In this document: piece by piece, positions 18,232 through 26,503 of the stretch | Layout: the number at the start of each line of letters is the position of its first letter | How positions within the stretch are numbered: position 1 is the first letter of the stretch | From: SAR86 cluster bacterium | Lineage (GTDB): Bacteria; Pseudomonadota; Gammaproteobacteria; Magnimaribacterales; TMED112 | Assembly: GCA_023703555.1 (NCBI GenBank) | Contig: CP097968.1 | Span: forward strand, 939,252 to 1,003,251 | Reading direction: 5' to 3' | DNA: 64,000 bases | Notes under the pieces: model-generated | What the model was told of the DNA's origin: nothing | What the model saw: the letters and a program-made list of their open reading frames with translations, nothing else | Database searches by the model: none | Position numbers and translations under genes: made by a program

Positions 18232-19016
18232 TTTAAAAAACTTGTTGGTGAAGAGGGATTGCCATGTTCTTGAGATTTTATCCTCCCAGATGAAAAACCT
18301 ATTCTTCCAGCTTTTACAGCAAGACTAAAAGCCTTTGCCATCTTTTCTGGATTTTTAGCTTTTGCAATAGCTGTATTTACAAGAACCGCATCGTAACCTA
18401 TTTCCATAACAGTAGCTGCTTCTGAAGGCACCGCAAGACCAGCATCAACAATGAGGTTTTGTTTAATTTTATCTCTCAATAAAATTAGTTCATCTAAATT
18501 ATCAAATCCTCTACCAGAGCCAATAGAAGCTCCAAGGGGCATAATTGCACAACATCCAATATCTTCTAGCGCCAAACAATTGTCTGGATCTCTGTCACAA
18601 TAGACATAGACTTCAAAACTTTCTTTAACTAATTTTCGTGCTGCTCTTAAGGTCTGCTCCATATTTGGATCAAGATTATTTGAGGAAGTAATAATTTCTA
18701 ATTTAATTAAAGAGGTCTCAAACAGTTCTCTAGAAATTTGTGCAGAGCGCACCGCATCGTCAGCAGTGAGAACACCAGCAGTGTTAGGCAGAATTTTTAA
18801 ATCCCTAACATAACTCATAATGTTTTTTTCATTGTCTTCATAGCGCCTCAATGCAAGTGTTATGAGTTCTGCTTCAGATGAAAGTACAGCTTTCTTAGCA
18901 ACTTCCAAGGATGGATATTTGCCTGTACCAATTATTAATCTTGATTTGAAAGTTGATTCTCCAATTTGGAGCAGGTCATCCTCCTCCAATGGCTGTAATG
19001 ATTTCGACAATGTCAT
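18228..19016 (-). CDS. thiG: Thiazole synthase
   Basis: ThiG condenses deoxyxylulose phosphate, dehydroglycine and ThiS-borne sulfur into the thiamine thiazole. The 262-residue barrel has SRLIIGTGKYPS at the start, LPNTAGVLTADDAVR, the Schiff-base Lys in SLIKLEI, and phosphate-binding MPLGASIGSGRG plus VDAGLAVPSEAA. The ATG at 19016 lies 41 bases inside thiS. No later ATG exists before the conserved core, and internal TTG codons could give a shorter overlap. Only thiS and thiG of the pathway are in this window; ThiF and ThiH or ThiO must be elsewhere. Confidence 0.95.
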   Translation of the reverse strand: MTLSKSLQPLEEDDLLQIGESTFKSRLIIGTGKYPSLEVAKKAVLSSEAELITLALRRYEDNEKNIMSYVRDLKILPNTAGVLTADDAVRSAQISRELFETSLIKLEIITSSNNLDPNMEQTLRAARKLVKESFEVYVYCDRDPDNCLALEDIGCCAIMPLGASIGSGRGFDNLDELILLRDKIKQNLIVDAGLAVPSEAATVMEIGYDAVLVNTAIAKAKNPEKMAKAFSLAVKAGRIGFSSGRIKSQEHGNPSSPTSFLK

Positions 19017-19182
19017 TTTCTTTTAATAATACATTTTTAAAATCTGCACTGGGAATAATTTTATTATTTATTTCAATTGCAAATGGTCTATCCTTTGGGG
19101 CATGAGAGGATATGAGTTTGGTTACCTCTGGTGAGTTAAGTGATGCTTTTTTTCCGTTAAGAATTATTGAGAAGTCAGACAT
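18976..19182 (-). CDS. thiS: ThiS sulfur-carrier protein
   Basis: ThiS is a 68-residue ubiquitin-like protein whose C-terminal Gly-Gly is adenylated and thiocarboxylated to give sulfur to ThiG. The end, VEIITAIGGG, carries one Gly beyond the usual GG. The three GGA codons (GGAGGAGGA) also resemble a strong ribosome-binding site, although thiG appears to start upstream of them. The 5' end overlaps rpoH by 8 bases. Confidence 0.93.
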   Translation of the reverse strand: MSDFSIILNGKKASLNSPEVTKLISSHAPKDRPFAIEINNKIIPSADFKNVLLKENDIVEIITAIGGG

Positions 19183-20023
19183 TTACAAGAGACGTTTTAA
19201 GCTTCTTAAATGCTGTTGCCTCAATTTGTCTAATTCTTTCAGCTGATACTTGGTATTTATCAGCAAGTTCGTTCAAGGTCAATTTATTATCTTCAAGCCA
19301 TCTTGCTCGTATTATGTCTTGCGCCCTTCGGTCTAGGTTGGCAATGCCTTTAAATAATGCTGTATTATTAATTTCGTCGTAATCACCCTTTTCAACTGTG
19401 AGCTCTGGGTTGAAAGAGTTGTCTTCAAGATATTGGCTTGGAGAAAACGCCTTCTCATCATCCTCATCATCGGTTCCTAGGTCAAAGGGTGAGTCTGAAG
19501 AATTTAGCCTATTCTCCATATGCATAACCTCTTTTAGACTAACATCTAAATCTTTTGCTATTTTCTTTGCTTCGGCATCTGAAAGCCATCCTGTACTCTT
19601 CTTTTTGCTTCTCAGATTAAAAAATAGTTTTCTCTGAGCCTTTGTTGTTGCTATCTTTACAATTCTCCAGTTCTTCAGAATGAATTCATGTATTTCAGCT
19701 TTGATCCAGTGAACTGCAAAAGAAACAAGCCTTACTCCTTTATTTGGATCAAACTTTTTAACAGCTTTCAAAAGTCCAACGTTACCCTCTTGGATAACAT
19801 CAGCAAGTGGTAGACCATAGCCTGCGTAAGATTTTGCTATGTGAACAACAAATCTTAAATGTGAAATGACTAGTTTGTGGGCTATTCTAACATCCTCTGA
19901 TTCAAAGAACTCTGTGGTAAGTTCTAATTCTTCATCACGAGTCAAAACAGGTATTGAATATACCTGACCGAGATATTTATCAAGGTCGGACCCTGGGTTA
20001 GCTAGTGCAAGTGCGTAACTCAT
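19175..20023 (-). CDS. rpoH: Heat-shock sigma factor RpoH (sigma-32)
   Basis: This 282-residue group 3 sigma factor has region 2 (HLRFVVHIAKSYAGYGLPLADVIQ across about residues 55-80, then VRLVSFAVHWIKAEI), the RpoH box QRKLFFNLR (about residues 128-136) that is specific to sigma-32, and region 4 with LNELADKYQVSAERIRQIE. It directs transcription of chaperone and protease genes upon heat or misfolding stress. A good promoter is visible 20 bases upstream. The operon continues with thiS-thiG-trmB by overlap. Confidence 0.97.
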   Translation of the reverse strand: MSYALALANPGSDLDKYLGQVYSIPVLTRDEELELTTEFFESEDVRIAHKLVISHLRFVVHIAKSYAGYGLPLADVIQEGNVGLLKAVKKFDPNKGVRLVSFAVHWIKAEIHEFILKNWRIVKIATTKAQRKLFFNLRSKKKSTGWLSDAEAKKIAKDLDVSLKEVMHMENRLNSSDSPFDLGTDDEDDEKAFSPSQYLEDNSFNPELTVEKGDYDEINNTALFKGIANLDRRAQDIIRARWLEDNKLTLNELADKYQVSAERIRQIEATAFKKLKTSLVNV

Positions 20024-20041
20024 AACAAATTTTTATACTGT

Positions 20042-20069
20042 ATTATAATATTTAGTTATTATTAATCAA
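20042..20069 (-). promoter_or_regulatory. Candidate sigma-70 promoter of rpoH
   Basis: Read on the minus strand, TTGATT (20069-20064) and a perfect TATAAT (20047-20042) are 16 bases apart. Transcription would start about 12 bases before the rpoH ATG, giving a very short leader with no Shine-Dalgarno and no room for the long RNA thermometer known from E. coli rpoH. Confidence 0.55.
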
Positions 20070-20157
20070 CATTCAAAGAACTATAGCACTTTTTTTCGTA
20101 GGAATACAAGTTTAAATTTCTTGCTTAGAGCTAATAGTCAACTAAAATACAGTTGCA

Positions 20158-20316
20158 ATGTCAGAATTAAAAAAACTACAAGAATTAAGAAAAGGCCTAG
20201 TACTTCTTAGCAGGAACAGAAAAGTAGTCTACTCCTTTCACGAAACATTTGAAATGGTGGATGAGTTGTTGAATATTGTTGACGACTTAATAGAAAAAAA
20301 ATCTAGTCCTGAATAA
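20158..20316 (+). CDS. Small hypothetical protein, 52 residues
   Basis: An ATG at 20158 opens 52 codons ending in TAA (20314-20316). The product begins MSELKKLQELRKGLVLLSR and continues with VVYSFHETFEMVDELLN; it is charged, likely helical, with no membrane segment. It fills most of the 279-base gap between the divergent rpoH and the convergent yaaA, and overlaps the yaaA 3' end by 14 bases. No Shine-Dalgarno is visible. The amphipathic composition favours a real gene, but I recognise no family. Confidence 0.5.
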   Translation: MSELKKLQELRKGLVLLSRNRKVVYSFHETFEMVDELLNIVDDLIEKKSSPE

Positions 20317-21046
20317 ACTCAAATTGGTTATCAGCGAAACGTGAAAACCTGAACCCTAGGGCAGTAAATTTTTCTACACCATCTATTCCTTCAATTCTGT
20401 TTTTAATAAGGAACCTTGTCATTTCTCCTCTGGCTTTTTTGGCTATGAAGCTTATAACTTTTAGTGCTCCATTTTTATTTGTCAAAAATCTAAAATTCAA
20501 AACTTTTTCCAAATCAAGATGTTGTTTTACAGCTAAGAAATACTCATCAGAGGCTAAGTTATAAATATAAGTGCCAGAAAACTCTGATTTTAATTGCTTC
20601 GCAATCTTATCTCCCCAGAATTGGTACAGATTTTTGCTTCCATTAATTTGAAACTTTGTTCCCATTTCTAATCGGTAAGGATTCATTTCATCAGAGGGCT
20701 TCAATAACCCATAAATACCCGAAAGTATTCTCAACCTCGTATTCATATATTGGAGATCATCGTCATCCATATTTAATGGATTGAGATATTTGTATACATC
20801 ACCTTCAAATTGAAAGATTGCTCTTTTTTCAGAATCTCTTGACTGGCCCCAATTTGCATACCTCTGCTCGTTGATCTGGCCAATTTCAGCACTAACATTC
20901 ATGAGTTCACTTAAATTATTTGATGTTAGTTTTGAGAGCTCAGAGGCTATAAGATTAGCTTCATCTAAAAAGACTGGCTTTGTTCTGCTAAGCTTATTTT
21001 CTACTAATTGATTATTTAGTTTCTTTGCTGGTGATATCAAAATCAT
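20303..21046 (-). CDS. yaaA: YaaA family peroxide-stress protein (DUF328)
   Basis: This 247-residue protein begins MILISPAKKLN, the family's hallmark start, and has FEGDVYKYLN and LRILSGIYGLLKPSDEMNPYRLEMG, all typical of YaaA. E. coli YaaA is induced by hydrogen peroxide and limits free iron and DNA damage; structurally it is a DNA-binding helix-hairpin-helix relative. It follows lipA after 2 bases at the end of an oxygenase-uvrD-lipB-lipA-yaaA run on the minus strand. Confidence 0.95.
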   Translation of the reverse strand: MILISPAKKLNNQLVENKLSRTKPVFLDEANLIASELSKLTSNNLSELMNVSAEIGQINEQRYANWGQSRDSEKRAIFQFEGDVYKYLNPLNMDDDDLQYMNTRLRILSGIYGLLKPSDEMNPYRLEMGTKFQINGSKNLYQFWGDKIAKQLKSEFSGTYIYNLASDEYFLAVKQHLDLEKVLNFRFLTNKNGALKVISFIAKKARGEMTRFLIKNRIEGIDGVEKFTALGFRFSRFADNQFEFIQD

Positions 21047-21048
21047 TT

Positions 21049-22017
21049 TTAAATTCCTACGTTATCAAATTCTAAAGCCCTTTCCGCTCTGTAGCTAGAC
21101 CTTACCATAGGACCTGACACAACTTCAAGAAAGCCATAACTTAAGCCAATATCTCTATATCTATCAAATTCTTCTGGTTTAACCCAACGATCAATAGGAT
21201 GATGATTAAGTGTAGGTCTTAAATATTGTCCCAGAGTAACAATATCAACCCCTGCATCTCGTAAATCTCTAAAAGTTTGTGTTATTTCTTTATCTGATTC
21301 ACCGAGACCTAGAATAATGCTAGATTTTGTTATTATTTTTTTATTTATTTTTTTTGCTGCAGACAGTATGTCTAGCGTTTTCTTGTATCCAGCTCTGGGA
21401 TCTCTTATTGGATGTGTCAGCCTCTCAACAGTCTCAATATTTTGAGCAAAGACTTTTATAGGTGAATTGACTACTTTTTCTAGAGCACTCAGATTACCGT
21501 TAAAATCCGATGTCAGCACCTCAACTTCAATTGAACTATTTTTCTTCTTAATCATTTTTGCTGTTTTAGCAAAATGTGCAGCTCCACCATCAACTAAATC
21601 GTCTCTGGTAACACAAGTTAATACCACATACTTAATGCCCATTGCGTCCACAGTATCCGCAATTTTTGCAGGCTCATCCTTGTCTAACCACCCCTTGGGA
21701 TTACCAGTATTGACAGAGCAAAATTGGCAGGCTCTTGTGCAAGTATCACCCATTACCATAAATGTTGCCGTGCCCCTGCTCCAACATTCGGAAAGATTTG
21801 GGCATTTTGCCTCTTCACAAACAGTACTCAGTTGTAGTGATTTAACTTTGCTTTTTATAAGTTCAAAATTTTTATTAGAACTCTGAGCACTAATTCGAAT
21901 CCAGGGGGGCTTTGCCTCCTTATCAATCTTTGAATAAACATTGCTCTTCATTCCATCCTTTATAGAGGTTACACCAGCAAAATTTGTAATTTTTACAGTT
22001 GGAATAATGTCCTTCAT
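21049..22017 (-). CDS. lipA: Lipoyl synthase
   Basis: LipA is a radical-SAM enzyme that inserts two sulfurs into octanoyl groups on lipoyl domains. The 322-residue protein has the auxiliary-cluster motif CEEAKCPNLSEC, the radical-SAM CxxxCxxC in DTCTRACQFCSV, and the C-terminal RSSYRAER whose Ser ligates the auxiliary cluster. All expected ligands are present. It overlaps lipB by 4 bases (ATGA), so octanoyl transfer and sulfur insertion are encoded together. Confidence 0.98.
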   Translation of the reverse strand: MKDIIPTVKITNFAGVTSIKDGMKSNVYSKIDKEAKPPWIRISAQSSNKNFELIKSKVKSLQLSTVCEEAKCPNLSECWSRGTATFMVMGDTCTRACQFCSVNTGNPKGWLDKDEPAKIADTVDAMGIKYVVLTCVTRDDLVDGGAAHFAKTAKMIKKKNSSIEVEVLTSDFNGNLSALEKVVNSPIKVFAQNIETVERLTHPIRDPRAGYKKTLDILSAAKKINKKIITKSSIILGLGESDKEITQTFRDLRDAGVDIVTLGQYLRPTLNHHPIDRWVKPEEFDRYRDIGLSYGFLEVVSGPMVRSSYRAERALEFDNVGI

Positions 22018-22610
22018 ATTATTAAATCTTTATAGGCTTTTTTTAATTTATCAATTAAGTCTATTTTTTCTATTTCTGTGTAATTACAAAGGTTGCATGC
22101 CTTTACATTTAGACCACAAGGTTTAATTTTATCAAAATAATCCAAATCCATATCAAAATTTATACTTATTCCATGATATGTAACTTTATTTTTTATTCGC
22201 ATACCTATGGATGCCAATTTCAGATGACCAATATAGATCCCGGGATCACTCAGATTTATATTGTTTTTGCAACCAACTTTTTCAATCACCTCTGAAGTCT
22301 TTTTTAAAATAAATTTTGTCAATTCAGTAGGTTTAAAAGATATCTTTTGTAAATTGAGCATGAAATAAAATACCAATTGTCCTGGTCCATGGAAAGTTAT
22401 TTTTCCTCCACGATCAGTTTTTAAAATCTTTGGATAAATTTCTAAATTTTCCTCAGTTTCCTTATCGCTTATACCTATGGTATAAACATTGGGATGCTCT
22501 AGACTCCAGATGTAGCTTTTTTTAGGATTACTTTTTACAAGCGCAATCATTTCATCATAACAATCTTTAAAATCAATAGTTCCTTTATCTTCAATAATTA
22601 AATCACTCAT
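22014..22610 (-). CDS. lipB: Octanoyltransferase
   Basis: LipB moves octanoate from acyl carrier protein to lipoyl domains, giving LipA its substrate. The 198-residue protein has TDRGGKITFHGPGQLVFY, the later KVTYHGISINFDMD, and the catalytic Cys in IKPCGL. I chose the ATG at 22610 (protein MSDLIIEDKG), which forms an ATGA overlap with the uvrD TGA. A longer frame from 22646 would run 40 bases into uvrD and add a tail unlike the family. Confidence 0.95.
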   Translation of the reverse strand: MSDLIIEDKGTIDFKDCYDEMIALVKSNPKKSYIWSLEHPNVYTIGISDKETEENLEIYPKILKTDRGGKITFHGPGQLVFYFMLNLQKISFKPTELTKFILKKTSEVIEKVGCKNNINLSDPGIYIGHLKLASIGMRIKNKVTYHGISINFDMDLDYFDKIKPCGLNVKACNLCNYTEIEKIDLIDKLKKAYKDLII

Positions 22611-24778
22611 ATTCTTTTGAGATTTGCATATGCTGAGACAAGCCATTTAGTTCCAACCTCATGGAAACTTACCTGAATCCTTGATGAATCTCCATCCCCC
22701 TCTATATTCAAGACAACTCCTTCTCCAAAAGTACTATGAACTACGTTGTCGCCGAGGGCATACTCTAGTGTCTGAATCTTGTCTTTATTCTTTGCAACAG
22801 TTCCATAATAGCCGGAACTGAACGACTGCTTTGGCCGTATGAATTCAATATGATCATCCGGAATCTCAGTGATGAATCTTGATGGTGGATTATAGGAATC
22901 GCGACCATATAGCCGTCTATATTCAGTGTACGTTAAAAAAAGTTTTTTTCTTGCTCGAGTTATCCCAACATAGCAAAGTCGTCTCTCTTCCTCCAACTCA
23001 TTAATACTCTCCACTGACCTTGCATGTGGAAATAAAGATTCCTCCATTCCAACAATTAAAACTGTTTTAAACTCAAGGCCTTTAGCCGAATGAAGGGTCA
23101 TCAGCTGGACTGCATCATCAGTCTTATTTGCTTGTGTTTCTCCCATGTCCAAGGATACTGAACTTAAAAAAGCTGCGATTAATGAATCAAACTCTGATAA
23201 GTCATCATTTTTGTGGATGATTGCAAATGATTTTACCGCTGAAATTAATTCATTAATATTCTCTATTCTAATTTTTCCTTTTTCACCTTTTTCCTTCATA
23301 TGATGGTCAATTAGTCCACTCTGATTGATAATCATCTCAACAAATTCATGGGCAGGGAGTTCATATAATTTTTCTGAGCAGTCCTCAATGAAATTGATAA
23401 AGCTTGTAAGAGAGTTGAGGCCTTTGCCTTTAAAAATTTTCTCTTCGATGACTTTCTTTGCTGCAGAGAACAATGATAAGCCGCTCTCATCTGCAATTCT
23501 TCTGAGCTCAGCTAGAGTCTTTTGTCCAATACCTCTCGTTGGAACACTAATTGCTCTCTCTAGTGCGTTATTGTCATTATTATTTATAACCAATCTTAAA
23601 TAGCTGATTACATTTTTAATTTCCAACCTCTCATAAAACCTTACACCACCGTAGATAATGTAAGGAATGTTTTGTCTGAGTAAAAATTCTTCAATGACCC
23701 TCGATTGGGCATTTGATCGATAAAGAACAGCGGTATCTTTATAGTAATCACCATCTTCTGTAGCCCTCACAACAGTATCAACTATAAAATTTGCCTCTTC
23801 TTGCTCGCTATAAGCCTCAAATACATGTATAGGGTCTCCTTTAGAGTCTGCAGTCCAAAGCTTTTTTCCCAATCTATTTGAATTTTTTCCTATAACAGCA
23901 TTAGCGGCATTAAGTATGTTCCCCGTAGATCTATAGTTTTGTTCTAGACGGATGATCTGTGTTCTTTTTTCCTTTGAAAAAGAATTAATATTTTCAATTT
24001 TTGCTCCTCGCCAGCCATATATCGACTGATCATCATCGCCAACAGCTGTTATGTTTGATCCATCACCTGTAAAATTTTTAATCCAACTAAATTGTATGGA
24101 ATTAGTATCTTGAAATTCGTCAATTAATATATTTTTAAATTTTTTATGATATAAGTTTCTTAAATCTTGATTGTCTCTTATTAGCTCGTAAGATTTTAAA
24201 ATTAGCTCAGCAAAATCAAGCAGGTTTTCACTCCGCATATAGTTTTCATAATCGATATAAATTTTTTTAAGTATCTCAATATTAAAGTCGCCTTTGTCTT
24301 CAATTTTATTAGGCCTTAATCCATCGTCTTTCCATTTGTTTATTTGCCATCTAACTTTATCTGCTGGCCATTGGTCTTCATCTATTTCTAATCTTTTGAC
24401 GATCCTTTTTATAATCCTTAGCTGATCATCACTATCTAAGATTGAAAAATCTTTCTCTAAATCGGCTTGAACATGATGTCTTCTTAAGATCCTATTAGAT
24501 ATTGAATGGAATGTACCACACCAGATCTCTGGTATTGGTTGTGAGAGAATTTGTTCTATTCTTGAGGTCATCTCATTCGCAGCTTTATTTGTAAAAGTAA
24601 CTGCCAAAACACTGTGTGTTGAAGAGTTGAGTGCTTTAATCATCCACGCAATTCGATGCACAAGGACTTTAGTTTTACCTGAACCAGCACCAGCAAGCAC
24701 GAGTAATCTTTGAGATTCTGCAGTTACTGCTTGACGTTGAGCATCATTTAGATCATCTAGAATGTAAGAAACATCCAT
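22607..24778 (-). CDS. uvrD: DNA helicase II (UvrD)
   Basis: This 723-residue superfamily 1A 3'-5' helicase serves nucleotide-excision and mismatch repair. Motifs in order: Walker A LVLAGAGSGKTKVLVHR (about residues 26-42), motif Ia AVTFTNKAANEM, Walker B IDEFQDTN, motif III DDDQSIYGWRGA, motif IV QNYRST, motif V TLHSAKGLEF and motif VI YVGITRARKKL. The C-terminus (GDNVVHSTFGEGVV to the end) is the small UvrD/PcrA beta domain that contacts RNA polymerase. It lies 2 bases after the 2OG-oxygenase gene and is coupled to lipB. Confidence 0.97.
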   Translation of the reverse strand: MDVSYILDDLNDAQRQAVTAESQRLLVLAGAGSGKTKVLVHRIAWMIKALNSSTHSVLAVTFTNKAANEMTSRIEQILSQPIPEIWCGTFHSISNRILRRHHVQADLEKDFSILDSDDQLRIIKRIVKRLEIDEDQWPADKVRWQINKWKDDGLRPNKIEDKGDFNIEILKKIYIDYENYMRSENLLDFAELILKSYELIRDNQDLRNLYHKKFKNILIDEFQDTNSIQFSWIKNFTGDGSNITAVGDDDQSIYGWRGAKIENINSFSKEKRTQIIRLEQNYRSTGNILNAANAVIGKNSNRLGKKLWTADSKGDPIHVFEAYSEQEEANFIVDTVVRATEDGDYYKDTAVLYRSNAQSRVIEEFLLRQNIPYIIYGGVRFYERLEIKNVISYLRLVINNNDNNALERAISVPTRGIGQKTLAELRRIADESGLSLFSAAKKVIEEKIFKGKGLNSLTSFINFIEDCSEKLYELPAHEFVEMIINQSGLIDHHMKEKGEKGKIRIENINELISAVKSFAIIHKNDDLSEFDSLIAAFLSSVSLDMGETQANKTDDAVQLMTLHSAKGLEFKTVLIVGMEESLFPHARSVESINELEEERRLCYVGITRARKKLFLTYTEYRRLYGRDSYNPPSRFITEIPDDHIEFIRPKQSFSSGYYGTVAKNKDKIQTLEYALGDNVVHSTFGEGVVLNIEGDGDSSRIQVSFHEVGTKWLVSAYANLKRI

Positions 24779-24780
24779 TA

Positions 24781-25575
24781 TCAGACAAACTTATTTTCTC
24801 GAAACCATAAGTTAAAAGCATACTTTTCACCTTTTGTAACAGGGCGACCAGCATGTAATGATTTAGGATGAACTTTAGTTGTTGCGGGCAGGACATTTTT
24901 CCAAACAAGCAGAGATCCTTTTTTTGGTGCAACAGAAATATTCAAATCAGGAAACTCAGTGGCTCCGCCTTCTTCAACATCATTTAAGTATCCCAAAGCC
25001 GTCCATATTCTCTGTCCACCTCTCTTCAAATGTTTTTTGCCCTCTTCTGTACCCGAGTCAAACGCATCATGGTGATCATTATATTGAGTACCTCCTGTGT
25101 AATAAACTACTTGGTAAGATTCAGCATTTTTTAGAGGAAACCCAACCAAATCTGCAATTCGTTGACCTACTTGCATAGTGGTATTTGACTGTGAGTGTGC
25201 CACCCAACAATTCATACCTGTCCTATTCATATGGTAAATTCCATCTTTTCCACCTATAGTTTTTGCACGCTCAAGATTCTGTGAAGAAGTCTGTACAAAA
25301 TGCGCACATTCTTCTTCCGAGATAAAGTTCTCAATAACATAAACCAAAGGATCATCGTTATAAATAATCTTATCTCCCTCTTTTCTTAACGGCTCCTTTG
25401 GAGAGAATTTCTTAATATCTGTAACTTTTTGTTGTGTAGGTTTTGAATGGTTTTGAATGGTTTTATCTAAGCCAGCATTTATTCCAATTAAATAAAGCGC
25501 ACGCATTGCTAGACCCACACCAATAATCGCAAATAGTAAAGCAAATAATGAAATAACAAATGCAGCAATATCCAT
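24781..25575 (-). CDS. Membrane-anchored 2OG-Fe(II) oxygenase, prolyl 4-hydroxylase type
   Basis: This 264-residue protein has an N-terminal membrane helix (about residues 4-30), a polar linker, and a C-terminal P4H catalytic domain. The iron ligands are the HxD in YNDHHDAFD and the distal His in SLHAGRPV; the 2-oxoglutarate Lys follows in KGEKYAFNLWF. WTALGYLNDVEEGGATEFP is typical of prolyl 4-hydroxylase alpha subunits. Whether the domain faces the cytoplasm or periplasm is not certain, and so neither is its protein or peptide substrate. It is the first gene of the minus-strand run leading into uvrD, 2 bases apart. Confidence 0.88.
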   Translation of the reverse strand: MDIAAFVISLFALLFAIIGVGLAMRALYLIGINAGLDKTIQNHSKPTQQKVTDIKKFSPKEPLRKEGDKIIYNDDPLVYVIENFISEEECAHFVQTSSQNLERAKTIGGKDGIYHMNRTGMNCWVAHSQSNTTMQVGQRIADLVGFPLKNAESYQVVYYTGGTQYNDHHDAFDSGTEEGKKHLKRGGQRIWTALGYLNDVEEGGATEFPDLNISVAPKKGSLLVWKNVLPATTKVHPKSLHAGRPVTKGEKYAFNLWFRENKFV

Positions 25576-25653
25576 AGTAATATTATACTTTCAGCAAGAG
25601 CATAAGTGTAATGTACAGGTTTATTCTTTTGCTAATTTTTATCATTACAAACC

Positions 25654-25785
25654 ATGGATCTTGATTTTGAACAACTCACGAATTTGGGGATTTATAGATT
25701 TTATGAGTCTAGTAATATATATATGTTATATTCTCATGAAGGAGAAGCTGGTATCGATATCTTAGAACTGACAAAGAATGATTAG
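25654..25785 (+). CDS. Small hypothetical protein, 43 residues, coupled to the next gene
   Basis: An ATG at 25654 opens 43 codons ending in TAG (25783-25785). The acidic product begins MDLDFEQLTNLGIYRFYES and contains YMLYSHEGEAGIDILEL. It overlaps the start of the barrel protein gene by 8 bases, a spacing that suggests translational coupling. No family is recognised, and at this length a chance frame cannot be excluded. Confidence 0.4.
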   Translation: MDLDFEQLTNLGIYRFYESSNIYMLYSHEGEAGIDILELTKND

Positions 25786-26503
25786 GTTGCTCCTTTTTCT
25801 AATAATTTCCTCGTATATTTGGCCAGAGACTGGTCGTCTTGATCGTGATCCTGTAGATTATTCTTACACAAACCTTGGCTTAAAACTCTCATCAGCTGGT
25901 GAGTATGAAAACTTCAGCTTATTTGGTAGTGTTGCTTTGCCAGGGCCACTCTATGCAACTTTTTCAAATGAAGCGGTCAACGCAAGTATTGAAGAAAGAA
26001 ATGATAGCTATAACTTTAATTACGACAAAACGATACAGTCTTTAAGACTTGGAGCACATATTGGCATTGGCGACTTGCTAAGCTCGGTAAGTGTTGGCTC
26101 TGTTGCACTTGATATCTCAAATTTCATGGATGTATATATTGAGGCAGGCGCAAGGACATTTAATCTGGAAAGTGATAGGAAAGTAAGTACTGATGATAAA
26201 TCTTTCGCAAATGTTATTGCTGGCGTAAGGTTTGGTGATTCCAATAATTGGGAGGGTAAAATATTTCTTGATTTTTCTAAAGAGGTTGAAGAGGAAAATA
26301 GTTTTATAGATTTTTCAGAGTGTGATCAAGATGAAATCTGTCTCAATGAAGGTATTGATATCCAATTCTCAGACGAGACTGACCGCAAGCTAGGTTTTGA
26401 TATCCAGTACAATGCGGCAAGATATTTTGGGGTAAATTTTGGCATTAAAACTTCTCAATATCTTGAGACTGAATATTTTTTTGGATTGCAACTTCAATAT
26501 TAA
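25778..26503 (+). CDS. Predicted outer-membrane beta-barrel protein, unknown function
   Basis: This 241-residue protein has a signal peptide (hydrophobic residues 2-14, then PETG) and alternating polar/hydrophobic strands such as SLRLGAHIGIGDLLSSVSVGS. It finishes FGLQLQY with a terminal aromatic, the recognition signal of the BAM complex. An acidic loop rich in Asp, Glu and Cys (CDQDEICLNEG) could bind metal or form a disulfide. Size suggests 8-10 strands. No family is recognised. The 3' end overlaps the convergent nitronate monooxygenase gene by 4 bases. Confidence 0.7.
   Translation: MIRLLLFLIISSYIWPETGRLDRDPVDYSYTNLGLKLSSAGEYENFSLFGSVALPGPLYATFSNEAVNASIEERNDSYNFNYDKTIQSLRLGAHIGIGDLLSSVSVGSVALDISNFMDVYIEAGARTFNLESDRKVSTDDKSFANVIAGVRFGDSNNWEGKIFLDFSKEVEEENSFIDFSECDQDEICLNEGIDIQFSDETDRKLGFDIQYNAARYFGVNFGIKTSQYLETEYFFGLQLQY

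Noticed and set aside
22611..22646. Upstream start for lipB inside uvrD
   Set aside because: It would run 40 bases into uvrD and adds 12 residues that do not fit LipB; the ATG in the ATGA overlap is better.
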